A stretch of DNA of 32,819 nt from an uncultured Prevotella sp. (GTDB taxonomy: Bacteria > Bacteroidota > Bacteroidia > Bacteroidales > Bacteroidaceae): contig USDT01000031.1 in the NCBI GenBank assembly GCA_900553465.1, positions 1-32,819 of the forward strand. Direction: 5' to 3'. The notes under the pieces are model-generated. The model ran no database searches. It was not told where the DNA came from and saw only the letters and a program-made list of their open reading frames with translations. The position numbers and the translations under genes are program-made. Positions 9,501-17,491 of this stretch are shown piece after piece (position 1 is the stretch's first letter; each line of letters opens with the position of its first letter).

Positions 9501-9982
9501 ATTCTGCGGCGCAGCGACTGTCCGGGCGTTGTGATATATTCCGACTTGTCCAGACGTCTTATAGTCATTCCTGGGTGGTTGTTCTTGAATGTTGTTTCGC
9601 CCGAACCGTTTATCGCGCCCATACTTCCGCTCGGGAAACCGTACTCATCGTACAGCGACATCTTGGCACCATGGGCTTTGGCTGTCTCGATAGCCTTGCC
9701 GTAAAGCTGGAAATATTCCTCAGAAAGATATCCGGGACGGAATGACTGGCCGAACGGCAGTATGGCACAACCGCCATAATTGTCTTTTGTCAGAATGTCA
9801 TTGAGCTGCGACTGCAGGACGTCTTCCTTCACTTCAGTATTGTTCCAGAACCAAAGCGGGACCGGACGCCACGTCATCGACGGAGCAGAAAATCCGGAAA
9901 GACTCATCGGTTCCGACTGAGCCAGTGTATTAATGACGCATGCCATGAACAGCACAACAAAGGTCAAACACTTTTTTTTCAT
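6548..9982 (-). CDS. Secreted GH106-like glycoside hydrolase with LamG-like and T9SS-like C-terminus
   Basis: An 1144-residue protein with a signal peptide (about residues 1-22). The catalytic region starts with PVPLWFWNN and contains YDEYGFPSG at 111-119, matching the DExGWPSG pattern of GH106 alpha-L-rhamnosidase-type enzymes. Candidate acidic residues are Glu255 (FFDEP) and Glu393 (VMSETYGD). Two tandem beta-sandwich modules of laminin-G/3-keto-disaccharide-hydrolase type follow at about 735-895 and 900-1065; both carry NNYYMW and a YI(N/D)GVLVD strand. The C-terminus (VYTLGGVRV, then GIYISNGRKVIVK) is a Por/T9SS-like sorting tail. It probably removes rhamnose or a related sugar from plant or host glycans outside the cell. 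No SusC/SusD pair or other carbohydrate gene lies next to it, so it is not in a classical PUL here. The exact GH family is inferred from motifs. Confidence 0.85.
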   Translation of the reverse strand: MKKKCLTFVVLFMACVINTLAQSEPMSLSGFSAPSMTWRPVPLWFWNNTEVKEDVLQSQLNDILTKDNYGGCAILPFGQSFRPGYLSEEYFQLYGKAIETAKAHGAKMSLYDEYGFPSGSMGAINGSGETTFKNNHPGMTIRRLDKSEYITTPGQSLRRRINASGTIMAVVAMETDTKEIISLRDHVNGNILTWDVPEEGKWKVMSFVCVEDGDPNVNYLSLEAVSLFVQDTHEAYYKRFPEAFGTTITTTFFDEPTMYRANGRMWTDDFNEKFTERFGFSPETIYPALWYDIGPKTAAARNCLFGLRAALYAEGFMKTISDWAEAHGIISTGHQDQEEIVNTVSVSGDLMLDGKYMGMPGIDKIGGNRPAEHFYKVVSSSANNWDKTYVMSETYGDMGNITMETMYRIATEQYTKGINQLIPHAVWYDNGNVTFRPELSYRNPLYNYGLADFNTFLARLNYMLARPGRHVADVAMVYPITTMQAGHYLDGPKGYYQGGVDIPGIDYNVVSEILTDQLGVDFTYVHPEVIDDRCDVTGGRFVMSNKTNSESFSVIIVPGCKVMTLSNMKKIEKAWENGVRIIFTTQLPQQTADMNGSDDDIASIVNRMLVTEKEKGSAVFVENPTDETLREALAGAELDVRFSNAQQPFNYIHKVISGGNVYYFGNIDNATAENKITLKGELSACTLLDPRTGKSEAAEISHEGGNTVITLKLAPEQSVFLVENKILDTTEPPAVEEKGYTVEMKVKIDQLSAGVCLAGRNTNNYYMWQINLENPSEPKLRPHRWFDGRVELLGEVDLKDKVTIGTDAAFDLKIEIVDEKLARTYINGVLVDERYGQFAYGLIGFRQTHSDAAGCEEIARFDDIKVSSQDGKVLFAEDFSGDNTFSEGSVEDGWLCVTGAMARDVYAWPLGFRKLWYTVEADLTLLRDDACLVFSSIDDNNYYMWAVNIFDGNLPRIRRHVYNGGNLTWSDTEFDSFSKSDIEGQERRVKIEVKGSLIKTYIDGVLVDTFVDFSDNLVMGDIGFRIDASGPQKDEAYFDNVVVTQYAEDGTPKVVLEDDFEPGGPTWFSKGETVDVDGNRKLWMHSTGLYKLMQDESPTTGIGDVTADNKSGNDNVYTLGGVRVDKSNMTSGIYISNGRKVIVK

Positions 9983-10130
9983 AACAAGTTAGTATAAATA
10001 ATTAAGTTTTAATGTAAATTCCAAGTATCGCAGGTAAATATCAAACGGCGTAATGATGTTCCGGCTCAAACCTCTTTATACTATTAAAATTCAGAGAAAT
10101 ATAAGCGGGCATCATAATAACGGCCGAAGA

Positions 10131-10138
10131 CAAAGGTA
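10131..10138 (-). promoter_or_regulatory. Possible -7 box for the glycosidase gene
   Basis: TACCTTTG on the minus strand fits TAnnTTTG. It lies about 150 bases upstream of the glycosidase ATG and would give a long leader. No clear TTTG element is present 20 bases further upstream. Confidence 0.3.
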
Positions 10139-10507
10139 TGCAAATAATCCGTATGGACTGCCGTCAGTGTATGTCCTCATACACAATGATATCAAAATAT
10201 ACATCTAAAAGCGCAAATATCACGGTTGGCCGGCATGCGGACGCTCACATACGGCTTTGCGTAAAGTATATTTCCTTCATACGTAATGAAAACACCAAAG
10301 ACAGCCATGCAGGCATGATACATATGAAAAAAGGCATCATGACAAGCTACATCCGACGCAACAGACAGTTAATACAAAGGATGCGGCATACGGAATATCA
10401 CTACGTCGGCACAACTTCACAGTACGGAAACATGACATGTCCGCCCGACAGACCTTACGGGGAATAAAATCATAGACGGTTTTATTATTTAAGTTCGTTT
10501 TTTATAT

Positions 10508-10515
10508 TATATTTG
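10508..10515 (+). promoter_or_regulatory. -7 box for the fusion gene
   Basis: TATATTTG is an exact TAnnTTTG match about 40 bases before the ATG at 10554. The region around 10480-10488 is T-rich, but a perfect TTTG at the usual distance is missing. Confidence 0.4.
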
Positions 10516-10553
10516 CATGTCATTTGATTGGATTAAAATAATACCGTAAAAAA

Positions 10554-13500
10554 ATGAGAGGAAAAATAGACTGTTTCCTGCCTTGCCTTGATCTGGCGGA
10601 AATGAGCGGCACGCTCGAGACTCTTCGCCACAACAAGACCATAAGCAACATAAATCTGATAGTAAACAGAGACTTCATACATAATGAGGAACTGCCGGAG
10701 GACTGCAATGTGATAGTGACAGACAATCCGGCTTCGGTACAGACAATATCCGAAATAGAACGCTACACGGAGTCTGAATACGTGCTGCTGAGCACCAAAG
10801 CCACGCCGTTCATACTCGGACAGAATGCGCCCGAAAGATTTCTGCGCGTGGCGTCGGACACTGATGCGGCCCTGGTTTACAGCGACCGTTACAGTGTAGC
10901 CGAAGGACAGACTGTGCCTCATCCGGCCATTGACTACCAGGAGGGAAGCGTCAGAGACGATTTCGACTTCGGACAGCTGATACTCATAAAATCTGCATTG
11001 CTACACGAATATGCGGCTGATCCCCACCCCGACTACACATGGGCCGGTCTCTACGACCTCCGGCTTTTCATAAGCCGCAAGGGCGGAATATTCCACATAA
11101 ACGAATATCTGTACACAGAAAAGGAAACCGACAACAGAAAGAGCGGTGTAAAACAGTTCGACTACGTGAACCCGCGCAACCGCGAGGTACAGAAAGAAAT
11201 GGAGCACGCCGTGACTCATCATCTCGAGTGTATCGGCGCACTTGTGGACACATCCGAATATAAAAGCCCCGACTTTGACGAACAGGAGTTCAGCGTAGAA
11301 GCCTCTGTCATAATTCCGGTATTCAACCGTGAGAAGACAATAGCCGACGCCGTACGCTCGGCACTGAAGCAGGACACATCGTTCGAATATAACGTCATCG
11401 TAGTGGACAACCACTCAACAGACGACACAACACACATTCTGAACGAACTGTCAAAAGAAAACAACAGACTGATACACATCATTCCGGAACGTCGCGACCT
11501 CGGAATAGGCGGATGCTGGAACACTGCTGTGGCCGACGACCGTTGCGGACGCTTCGCCGTACAGCTCGACAGCGACGACCTGTACTCTTCGCCTCACACG
11601 CTGCAACGCATTGTTGACGCTTTCTACAGACAGCAGGCGGCCATGATAATCGGCAGCTATCGCATGTGTGATTTTGAACTCAACACACTACCGCCCGGAA
11701 TAATCGACCATAAGGAGTGGACCGACAACAACGGTCCGAACAACGCTTTGCGCATAAACGGACTGGGAGCACCGCGTGCGTTCTTCACTCCGCTGCTGCG
11801 CCAGATAACCTTTCCCAACACAAGCTACGGCGAAGATTATGCACTCGGACTGATATTCAGCCGCAAGTATCGCATAGGCCGCATATATGAGGAACTGTAT
11901 CTTTGCCGCCGCTGGGGAGGCAACAGCGACGCAGCACTGAGCATTGAGAAAGTGAACGCGAACAACCTCTACAAAGACAGGCTGCGCACAATGGAGATAT
12001 CGGCAAGAAAACTTCTGGGAGAGGGACGCGCCGACATAGCATCCGACAATTCGCTGTTGAGATTCTTCAACCGTCAGCTCGAAAAATGGGATGACACAAG
12101 AATGCGCTACAACGAGATGAAGAACGTAAGGACACGCGAGTTGCCTTGCGGCGACAATATAATAATGGTACAGCACAATCCGGCACGCATCGTGTCGACA
12201 GGTGCCGACATTTCCAGAAAATCAATAGCCAAACGGCCGTGCTTCCTGTGTCAGGAGAACAGGCCGGAGGAACAGTTCGCCAAGTCTATGGACGACAATT
12301 TCCAGATACTTGTAAATCCTTTCCCGATATTGCCCGTGCATTTCACCATTCCGATGAAAAGCCACGAACCGCAGAATATACGCGGCAATTACGGTGAGAT
12401 ATACAGAATACTCAGCGCATACCCTACCGTTACGGTGTTCTACAACGGGCCACGCTGCGGAGCTTCCGCACCCGACCACATGCACTTCCAGGCCGGAATG
12501 GGCGGCATACTGCCACTGATGAACGACTGGCAACGCCTGAGCCACGACCTGAAACCGATGGTGTCATGCGATGACGACAACTGGCTGGCTCTGATGAAAA
12601 GCTTCATCTGTCCGGCATTCGTCATAAAATCAAACGATGCGGCAAAGGGAGAGGCACTATTTGCAAAACTGTATGACGCAATGCCTGTGAACAATGGCGA
12701 CACCGAACCGATGATGAATATTCTGGCATGGACCGAAGACGACACCTTCTGCACGGTGATAATCCCACGCACCAAACATCGTCCCGACTGCTACACAGCC
12801 GATGACGAGAACGTGCGTATGCTTGTAAGCCCGGGCGCACTCGATATGGCCGGACTGCTCATAACACCGCGTCACGAGGACTTCGAACGCATAACACCGC
12901 AACAGGCCGCCGGCATAATAAGCGAATGTGGCGCTACCGAGGAGATGATAACGCAAACTGTGAAGGCTCTCGAAAAGCTCAATATGAAAGAGAACAGCAG
13001 CTGTCCGCACTTCGACGGCAAGCAACCATTCGTTTCGGTTGGAATAGTAAGCGGTGCGAAAATATGCTTCTCGCTCAACAAGCCCTACTCTGCCAAAGGC
13101 AAGCTGATAGAAGGCGAGCAGACTGTGGAGTTCTTTGAAGGCGGCATACTGTGGAACGGCAACCAGTATCGTGAGCTTACGTTCCATCCGCAATCGCCCG
13201 ACGCATCGTTCTCCCTGCACAATGTCACAATCGGAGTGAACTTCCACTGGGAACGCACAGAGACACAGACGTTCCTCGGAACACTGCATCTCGTTGTCGA
13301 GGCAGACAGTATGTGTGCCATCAACGAGCTGCCGGTGGAAAGCTATCTCGAAAGTGTCATATCCAGCGAGATGTGCGCCACGTCGAGCATAGAGCTGCTG
13401 AAGGCCCACGCTGTGATATCGCGCAGCTGGCTGCTCGCACAGATCGAGCGCAGAAACAAGCAGCAGGGACGCAGCGACAACTTCTTCTCATTCATAAAGA

Positions 13501-14336
13501 AGGACGACGAACTCATACGCTGGTACGACAGAGGCGACCACGCCATATTCGATGTCTGCGCCGACGACCACTGCCAGCGCTATCAGGGCATAACCAAAGC
13601 GTCGAGCGTACATGTGGCACAGGCCGTGAAAGAGACACGCGGAGAAATACTGATGTCCGACAACGATATATGCGACGCACGCTTCAGCAAGTGCTGCGGC
13701 GGTGTGAGCGAAGAATACAAATACTGCTGGGAGAACAAGAACATGGAATATCTCACGGCAGTGCGCGACAATGCCGACGGCACGGAAGAGGCTTTGCCTG
13801 ACCTTACCATAGAGGAAAACGCACGCCGGTGGATAATGTCTTCGCCTGATGCATTCTGCAATACCGACGACGAGAAGATACTATCGCAGGTGCTCAACGA
13901 CTACGACCGCGAGACAAAAGACTTCTACCGCTGGCACGTCACCTACACACAGGAACAGCTGGCAGACCTCATACGCGAGAAACTGAAGATGGACTTCGGC
14001 GACATCATAGACCTTAGACCTCTGGAACGCGGCAAAAGCGGACGTATATGCCGCCTGAAGATAGTCGGCTCAAAACATACTTTCACCATCGGAAAAGAAC
14101 TTGAGATAAGACGCGCGCTCAGCAACACACATCTTTACAGCAGCGCTTTCGTTATAGACAAGAAAAACGTCAGAGACGGCATTCCGCAGACATTCGAACT
14201 CACCGGAGCCGGATGGGGCCACGGCGTAGGCCTTTGCCAGATAGGCGCCGCAGTGATGGGAGAAAAAGGATACAGCTATGACAAGATACTACTGCACTAC
14301 TATCACAACGCCGAAATAAAGAAGATATACGAATAG
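10554..14336 (+). CDS. Glycosyltransferase / DUF4922 (HIT-like) / SpoIID-LytB fusion protein
   Basis: A 1260-residue multidomain protein without a signal peptide or membrane helix, so probably cytosolic. Residues 1-230 form a GT-A-like domain with LSTKATPF where a DXD motif is expected. Residues 247-500 are a second GT2 domain with [14 protein letters not shown] at 339-342 and GED at 426-428. Residues about 525-830 are a DUF4922 domain of the GalT/Ap4A/GDP-L-galactose phosphorylase type: PCFLCQ (Cys563, Cys566) and HMHFQ at 642-646, the HxHxQ nucleotidyl site. Residues about 880-1260 are a SpoIID/LytB domain with ELPVESYLE, Glu939 in [13 protein letters not shown], and [10 protein letters not shown] near 1220. 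SpoIID enzymes cleave stem-peptide-free peptidoglycan strands. An AmpG-like permease gene follows after 53 bases, so a role in handling peptidoglycan sugars is likely. The real reaction is unknown. Confidence 0.88.
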   Translation: MRGKIDCFLPCLDLAEMSGTLETLRHNKTISNINLIVNRDFIHNEELPEDCNVIVTDNPASVQTISEIERYTESEYVLLSTKATPFILGQNAPERFLRVASDTDAALVYSDRYSVAEGQTVPHPAIDYQEGSVRDDFDFGQLILIKSALLHEYAADPHPDYTWAGLYDLRLFISRKGGIFHINEYLYTEKETDNRKSGVKQFDYVNPRNREVQKEMEHAVTHHLECIGALVDTSEYKSPDFDEQEFSVEASVIIPVFNREKTIADAVRSALKQDTSFEYNVIVVDNHSTDDTTHILNELSKENNRLIHIIPERRDLGIGGCWNTAVADDRCGRFAVQLDSDDLYSSPHTLQRIVDAFYRQQAAMIIGSYRMCDFELNTLPPGIIDHKEWTDNNGPNNALRINGLGAPRAFFTPLLRQITFPNTSYGEDYALGLIFSRKYRIGRIYEELYLCRRWGGNSDAALSIEKVNANNLYKDRLRTMEISARKLLGEGRADIASDNSLLRFFNRQLEKWDDTRMRYNEMKNVRTRELPCGDNIIMVQHNPARIVSTGADISRKSIAKRPCFLCQENRPEEQFAKSMDDNFQILVNPFPILPVHFTIPMKSHEPQNIRGNYGEIYRILSAYPTVTVFYNGPRCGASAPDHMHFQAGMGGILPLMNDWQRLSHDLKPMVSCDDDNWLALMKSFICPAFVIKSNDAAKGEALFAKLYDAMPVNNGDTEPMMNILAWTEDDTFCTVIIPRTKHRPDCYTADDENVRMLVSPGALDMAGLLITPRHEDFERITPQQAAGIISECGATEEMITQTVKALEKLNMKENSSCPHFDGKQPFVSVGIVSGAKICFSLNKPYSAKGKLIEGEQTVEFFEGGILWNGNQYRELTFHPQSPDASFSLHNVTIGVNFHWERTETQTFLGTLHLVVEADSMCAINELPVESYLESVISSEMCATSSIELLKAHAVISRSWLLAQIERRNKQQGRSDNFFSFIKKDDELIRWYDRGDHAIFDVCADDHCQRYQGITKASSVHVAQAVKETRGEILMSDNDICDARFSKCCGGVSEEYKYCWENKNMEYLTAVRDNADGTEEALPDLTIEENARRWIMSSPDAFCNTDDEKILSQVLNDYDRETKDFYRWHVTYTQEQLADLIREKLKMDFGDIIDLRPLERGKSGRICRLKIVGSKHTFTIGKELEIRRALSNTHLYSSAFVIDKKNVRDGIPQTFELTGAGWGHGVGLCQIGAAVMGEKGYSYDKILLHYYHNAEIKKIYE

Positions 14337-14389
14337 AACGACCGTAAGACACAATAAAACAAAACACTTGTAACCACTAAAACAATCTG

Positions 14390-15667
14390 ATGATGAAGCA
14401 GAAGAATCCATGGGCGTGGGTGCCCACGCTCTATTTCGCGGAAGGAATACCTTATGTCACGGTGATGACAATATCGCTCGTGCTTTATAAACAGCTGGGA
14501 CTGAGCAACGCCGAAATCACTTTCTACACCTCATGGCTGTATCTGCCGTGGGTGATAAAGCCGTTGTGGAGTCCTTTCGTTGACCTTATAAAGACAAAAC
14601 GATGGTGGATCATCGCGATGCAACAGCTCATAGGTGCGGCTCTGGGAGGCGTCGCCTTCACCATACCTACTGAATTCTGGCTGCAAGGATCGCTTTTCTT
14701 CTTCTGGGTAATGGCGTTTGCAAGCGCCACACACGACATCTCCGCCGACGGATTCTACATGCTCGGACTCGACGAACACAACCAGGCGCTGTTTGTGGGA
14801 ATACGTTCCACCTTCTACCGTCTGGCGACAATATTCGGCCAGGGAGTGCTCGTGATGATAGCGGGAAACCTTCAGGTGATATTCAGAAACAGCATTTCGT
14901 TCTCCTGGAGCCTCACGTTCTACGGCATGACGGGCCTTTTCATCGCCCTGTGTCTGTGGCACGGATACATTCTTCCGCGGCCTAAGGACGATAGCAAACG
15001 CTCCGGCATCAATGCCGGAACCATATGGATAAATCTTATCCACACCATAAAGACATTCTTCCAGAAACCGTTTGTCATCACAGGTCTGCTCTTCATGATA
15101 TTCTACCGTATGCCCGAAGGACTGCTGGCAAAAGTTTCCGCCCTCTTCCTTATAGATGCCCCGAGCAACGGAGGCATAGGTCTATCGCCGCAGGAATACG
15201 GTCTTGTGCAGGGCACAGTGGGCATAATAGGTCTTACACTGGGCGGAATACTCGGCGGAATGGTTGTCGGAAAGGACGGACTGAAGCGCTGGCTGTGGCC
15301 CATGGTGTGCGCCATCACGCTGCCTGACATAGTTTATGTGTACATGAGCTACGCCCTGCCGTCAAGCCTTGCGGTGATAAACGTGTGCGTGTTCTTCGAG
15401 CAGTTCGGCTACGGATTCGGATTCACGGCCTACATGCTCTACCTTATTTATTACAGCCAGGGACAGTACAAGACAAGCCACTACGCCATCTGCACAGCCT
15501 TCATGGCATGTTCGATGATGATTCCGGGACTCTTCGCCGGTGCGCTGCAGGAGGCCGTGGGCTACCGCATGTTCTTCAACATAGTCATGGCAAGCTGCGC
15601 CATCACGTTCGTTGTGTCGTGGTTCCTCAAGATTGACTCCGACTTCGGAAAGAAACAGGAGGAATGA
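14390..15667 (+). CDS. AmpG-like MFS muropeptide permease
   Basis: A 425-residue major facilitator protein with about twelve hydrophobic helices. The opening (WVPTLYFAEGIPYVTVM, then YTSWLYLPWVIKPLWSPFVD) and FASATHDISADGFYML around residues 105-125 match the AmpG/SLC33-like pattern. AmpG imports GlcNAc-anhydroMurNAc and its peptides from the periplasm for cell-wall recycling. It follows the SpoIID-containing fusion gene by 53 bases on the same strand with no terminator between, so the two are probably one transcript. Two Met codons occur at the start (ATGATG); either could be used and no clear Shine-Dalgarno is present. A strong terminator follows. A sugar or acetyl-CoA transporter of the same subfamily is the alternative. 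Confidence 0.88.
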   Translation: MMKQKNPWAWVPTLYFAEGIPYVTVMTISLVLYKQLGLSNAEITFYTSWLYLPWVIKPLWSPFVDLIKTKRWWIIAMQQLIGAALGGVAFTIPTEFWLQGSLFFFWVMAFASATHDISADGFYMLGLDEHNQALFVGIRSTFYRLATIFGQGVLVMIAGNLQVIFRNSISFSWSLTFYGMTGLFIALCLWHGYILPRPKDDSKRSGINAGTIWINLIHTIKTFFQKPFVITGLLFMIFYRMPEGLLAKVSALFLIDAPSNGGIGLSPQEYGLVQGTVGIIGLTLGGILGGMVVGKDGLKRWLWPMVCAITLPDIVYVYMSYALPSSLAVINVCVFFEQFGYGFGFTAYMLYLIYYSQGQYKTSHYAICTAFMACSMMIPGLFAGALQEAVGYRMFFNIVMASCAITFVVSWFLKIDSDFGKKQEE

Positions 15668-15698
15668 CGCCCGACCGGAACAGCATAGCAATATAATA

Positions 15699-15757
15699 AA
15701 AACCGCCATATCGCCGACTTTGAAAATTATTACGGCGCCATGGCGGTTTTGTTTTTA
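15699..15757 (+). terminator. Bipartite terminator after ampG-like gene
   Basis: Perfect 11-base arms AAAACCGCCAT (15699-15709) and ATGGCGGTTTT (15740-15750) enclose an inner CGCCG/CGGCG stem. The T-rich tail TTTTGTTTTT follows, about 30 bases after the stop codon. The A-run on the other side could let it work in both directions. Confidence 0.88.
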
Positions 15758-16560
15758 TCCCACATCAGACAGTTTCCCATGGGTCAATGGAAATTATCCG
15801 AAGATTCTTTTTATTCGTGAATTACCACGGAATTTCAGAAAACTTCCTGACAGTGCAGAGCCATATAAACCGCGATTGTCATCTCCACGCGTAATGACAA
15901 ATTCATGTTGTCACAACCGATAAATCAGCAACACAAGCACGGCACACATTTTCCGTGTTTTTATTTACGCCTCATGTCAGTGTTTTTAATGAAAACTCAG
16001 ACGTCGGATTTACGGATTTTCTTGACTTTATTTTGACAAAATAAAATCGCAAAAGATATGTAAAAGAATGTTAAATCAGGCACAACAAAGGTCATTTCAG
16101 TCCGTACCACATTACCATATACCCTGTAGTGCGATCCGGAATGATTCATCCGACATTCCGATTATGCCCGTTTTAGCCTGTGGTTCCGCCCATTTCAGGG
16201 TATGATATTGCGCATTTCAGACCCTGAAACAGGCAATATTGCATGCCGAAATAGTGCTTATTGCAGGACGAAAAAATGGTCTTTAAATATAAGTCGTTGG
16301 TGTTCAACAACTTGCGTAATGCTTTTATTTTTCGAGTATTTGCGTCCGAAGTAAAGTCGGTCCGCAAATACTCGCTTAATTTTTGGGGTAGAACAGAAAA
16401 CTCAGACGGAAAAATCAAAATCCGGTTACAATTTGAAAGTCGCCCATTTTGTTTCATCCAAGCAGAAAGAAACGGCGCCGATTCGGAATCGGATGCGCAT
16501 CCTTTTCCTGCAACCGATTGCAGCCGTCCCGTTTTCTGCCCCACCTGCACGACATCCTCG
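15758..16560. other. Gene-free convergent region with non-coding repeat copy B
   Basis: About 800 bases between the ends of two convergent genes (ampG-like and aguB). Frames of up to 158 codons are open here (16261-16737 plus, 16173-16568 minus), but they lack start signals and family resemblance and run into aguB or the repeat. The stretch 16022-16374 is the dispersed element described separately. No terminator of obvious strength is seen for aguB. Confidence 0.65.
16022..16374 (+). repeat. Dispersed three-module non-coding element, copy B
   Basis: Module 1 at 16022-16054 begins TTGACTTTATTTTGAC and ends TCGCAAAA; by eye about 27 of 33 bases match copy C at 24906-24938. Module 2 has GCCCATTTC near 16189-16196, with TTTCAGGGT (16193-16201) inverted as ACCCTGAAA (16221-16229), and a GCAATATTGC palindrome at 16233-16242. 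Module 3 is a perfect inverted repeat: CGAGTATTTGCG at 16333-16344 and CGCAAATACTCG at 16363-16374 with an 18-base spacer, the same spacer length as copy A. Confidence 0.65.
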
Positions 16561-17436
16561 TTAGTCAATAAACCTTTTGAGGATATCTCCGTATTTGTCT
16601 ATGCGGCGGTCGCGGAGGAAAGGCCACCAACGGCGCACCTGCTCGCAGCGCGACATATCAACGTCTATCACCACGCTTTCCTCTTCGTCGCGTCCGGCGC
16701 GCCACAGCATCTCACCCTGCGGACCTACAGCCATTGAGCTGCCCCAGAAACTGATTCCCTTTGTCTGACCGCTCGGGTCAGGCTCAAATCCCACACGGTT
16801 GGCGGTTATCACCGGCACGCCGTTGGCCACGGCATGACCGCGCTGCACAGTTGTCCACGCCTCTCTCTGACGCTCCTGTTCGTCGGGCGTGTCGCTGTCG
16901 GCATAACCTATGGCTGTCGGATAAATCAAGAGCTCCGCACCCTGAAGCGCCATCAGTCTTGCTGCCTCCGGATACCACTGGTCCCAGCATACCAATACGC
17001 CAAGCCGTCCTACGCTTGTATCTATCGGATGGAAGCCTAAGTCGCCGGGCGTGAAATAGAATTTCTCGTAATAAGCCGGATCGTCCGGTATGTGCATCTT
17101 GCGGTACTTGCCTGCTATGCTGCCGTCGCGCTCCATCACAACTGCCGTGTTATGATAAAGACCTGCGGCGCGTTTCTCAAACAGCGATGTGACAATCACC
17201 ACGCCAAGGCGGCGTGCCAGTGCGCCGTAAAATTCCGTTGATGGACCAGGTATCGGCTCTGCCAGGTCGAAATTATCCACATTCTCCGTCTGACAAAAAT
17301 AAAGAGAGTTGTGCAGTTCCTGCAATACTATGAGCTGCGCACCGTCTTTCGCCAGCTTCTCTATGCCTTCGGCTATATGCTGCATGTTGGCTTTCACGTT
17401 ATCGCTGACACGCTGTTGGAGTATTCCTATCTTCAT
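16561..17436 (-). CDS. aguB: N-carbamoylputrescine amidase
   Basis: A 291-residue carbon-nitrogen hydrolase (nitrilase superfamily) of normal length. The Glu-Lys-Cys triad is visible: Glu40 in VLQELHN, Lys113 in YRKMHIP and Cys150 in VCWDQWYPEAAR. The family assignment to N-carbamoylputrescine amidase rests on NSLYFCQTEN, GKYRKMHIPDDP and FYFTPGD, and on the adjacent agmatine deiminase gene. It hydrolyses N-carbamoylputrescine to putrescine, CO2 and ammonia in the cytosol, the last step of polyamine synthesis from arginine by the agmatine route. AAAGGA lies before the ATG. It follows aguA by 55 bases on the same strand and is very likely co-transcribed. Confidence 0.95.
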   Translation of the reverse strand: MKIGILQQRVSDNVKANMQHIAEGIEKLAKDGAQLIVLQELHNSLYFCQTENVDNFDLAEPIPGPSTEFYGALARRLGVVIVTSLFEKRAAGLYHNTAVVMERDGSIAGKYRKMHIPDDPAYYEKFYFTPGDLGFHPIDTSVGRLGVLVCWDQWYPEAARLMALQGAELLIYPTAIGYADSDTPDEQERQREAWTTVQRGHAVANGVPVITANRVGFEPDPSGQTKGISFWGSSMAVGPQGEMLWRAGRDEEESVVIDVDMSRCEQVRRWWPFLRDRRIDKYGDILKRFID

Positions 17437-17491
17437 AATCGTTTCCTTTTCGTTATTGTTCTTATTTACATATATTCACACCTACCGGCTG

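Larger units (their letters stand above)
9983..10553. other. Divergent intergenic region between glycosidase and fusion gene
   Basis: About 570 bases separating the minus-strand glycosidase from the plus-strand fusion gene. It holds promoter-like boxes for both directions (10131-10138 minus, 10508-10515 plus) and is otherwise AT-rich. An open frame at 10138-10467 has a composition unlike the neighbouring proteins and no ribosome-binding site, so I do not call it. No hairpin or riboswitch is recognised. Confidence 0.6.

Noticed and set aside
10211..10240. Fourth copy of the dispersed element (GCGCAAATATCACGG)
   Set aside because: Only a short piece of one arm is similar and modules 1 and 2 are missing, so chance is as likely.
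10138..10467. Possible 109-residue gene between the glycosidase and the fusion gene
   Set aside because: No ribosome-binding site, Met/Tyr/Arg-rich composition unlike its neighbours, no recognised motif, and it overlaps a promoter-like box.
16173..16568. Possible 131-residue minus-strand gene downstream of aguB
   Set aside because: Runs through the dispersed non-coding element and its palindrome; no start signal or family pattern.
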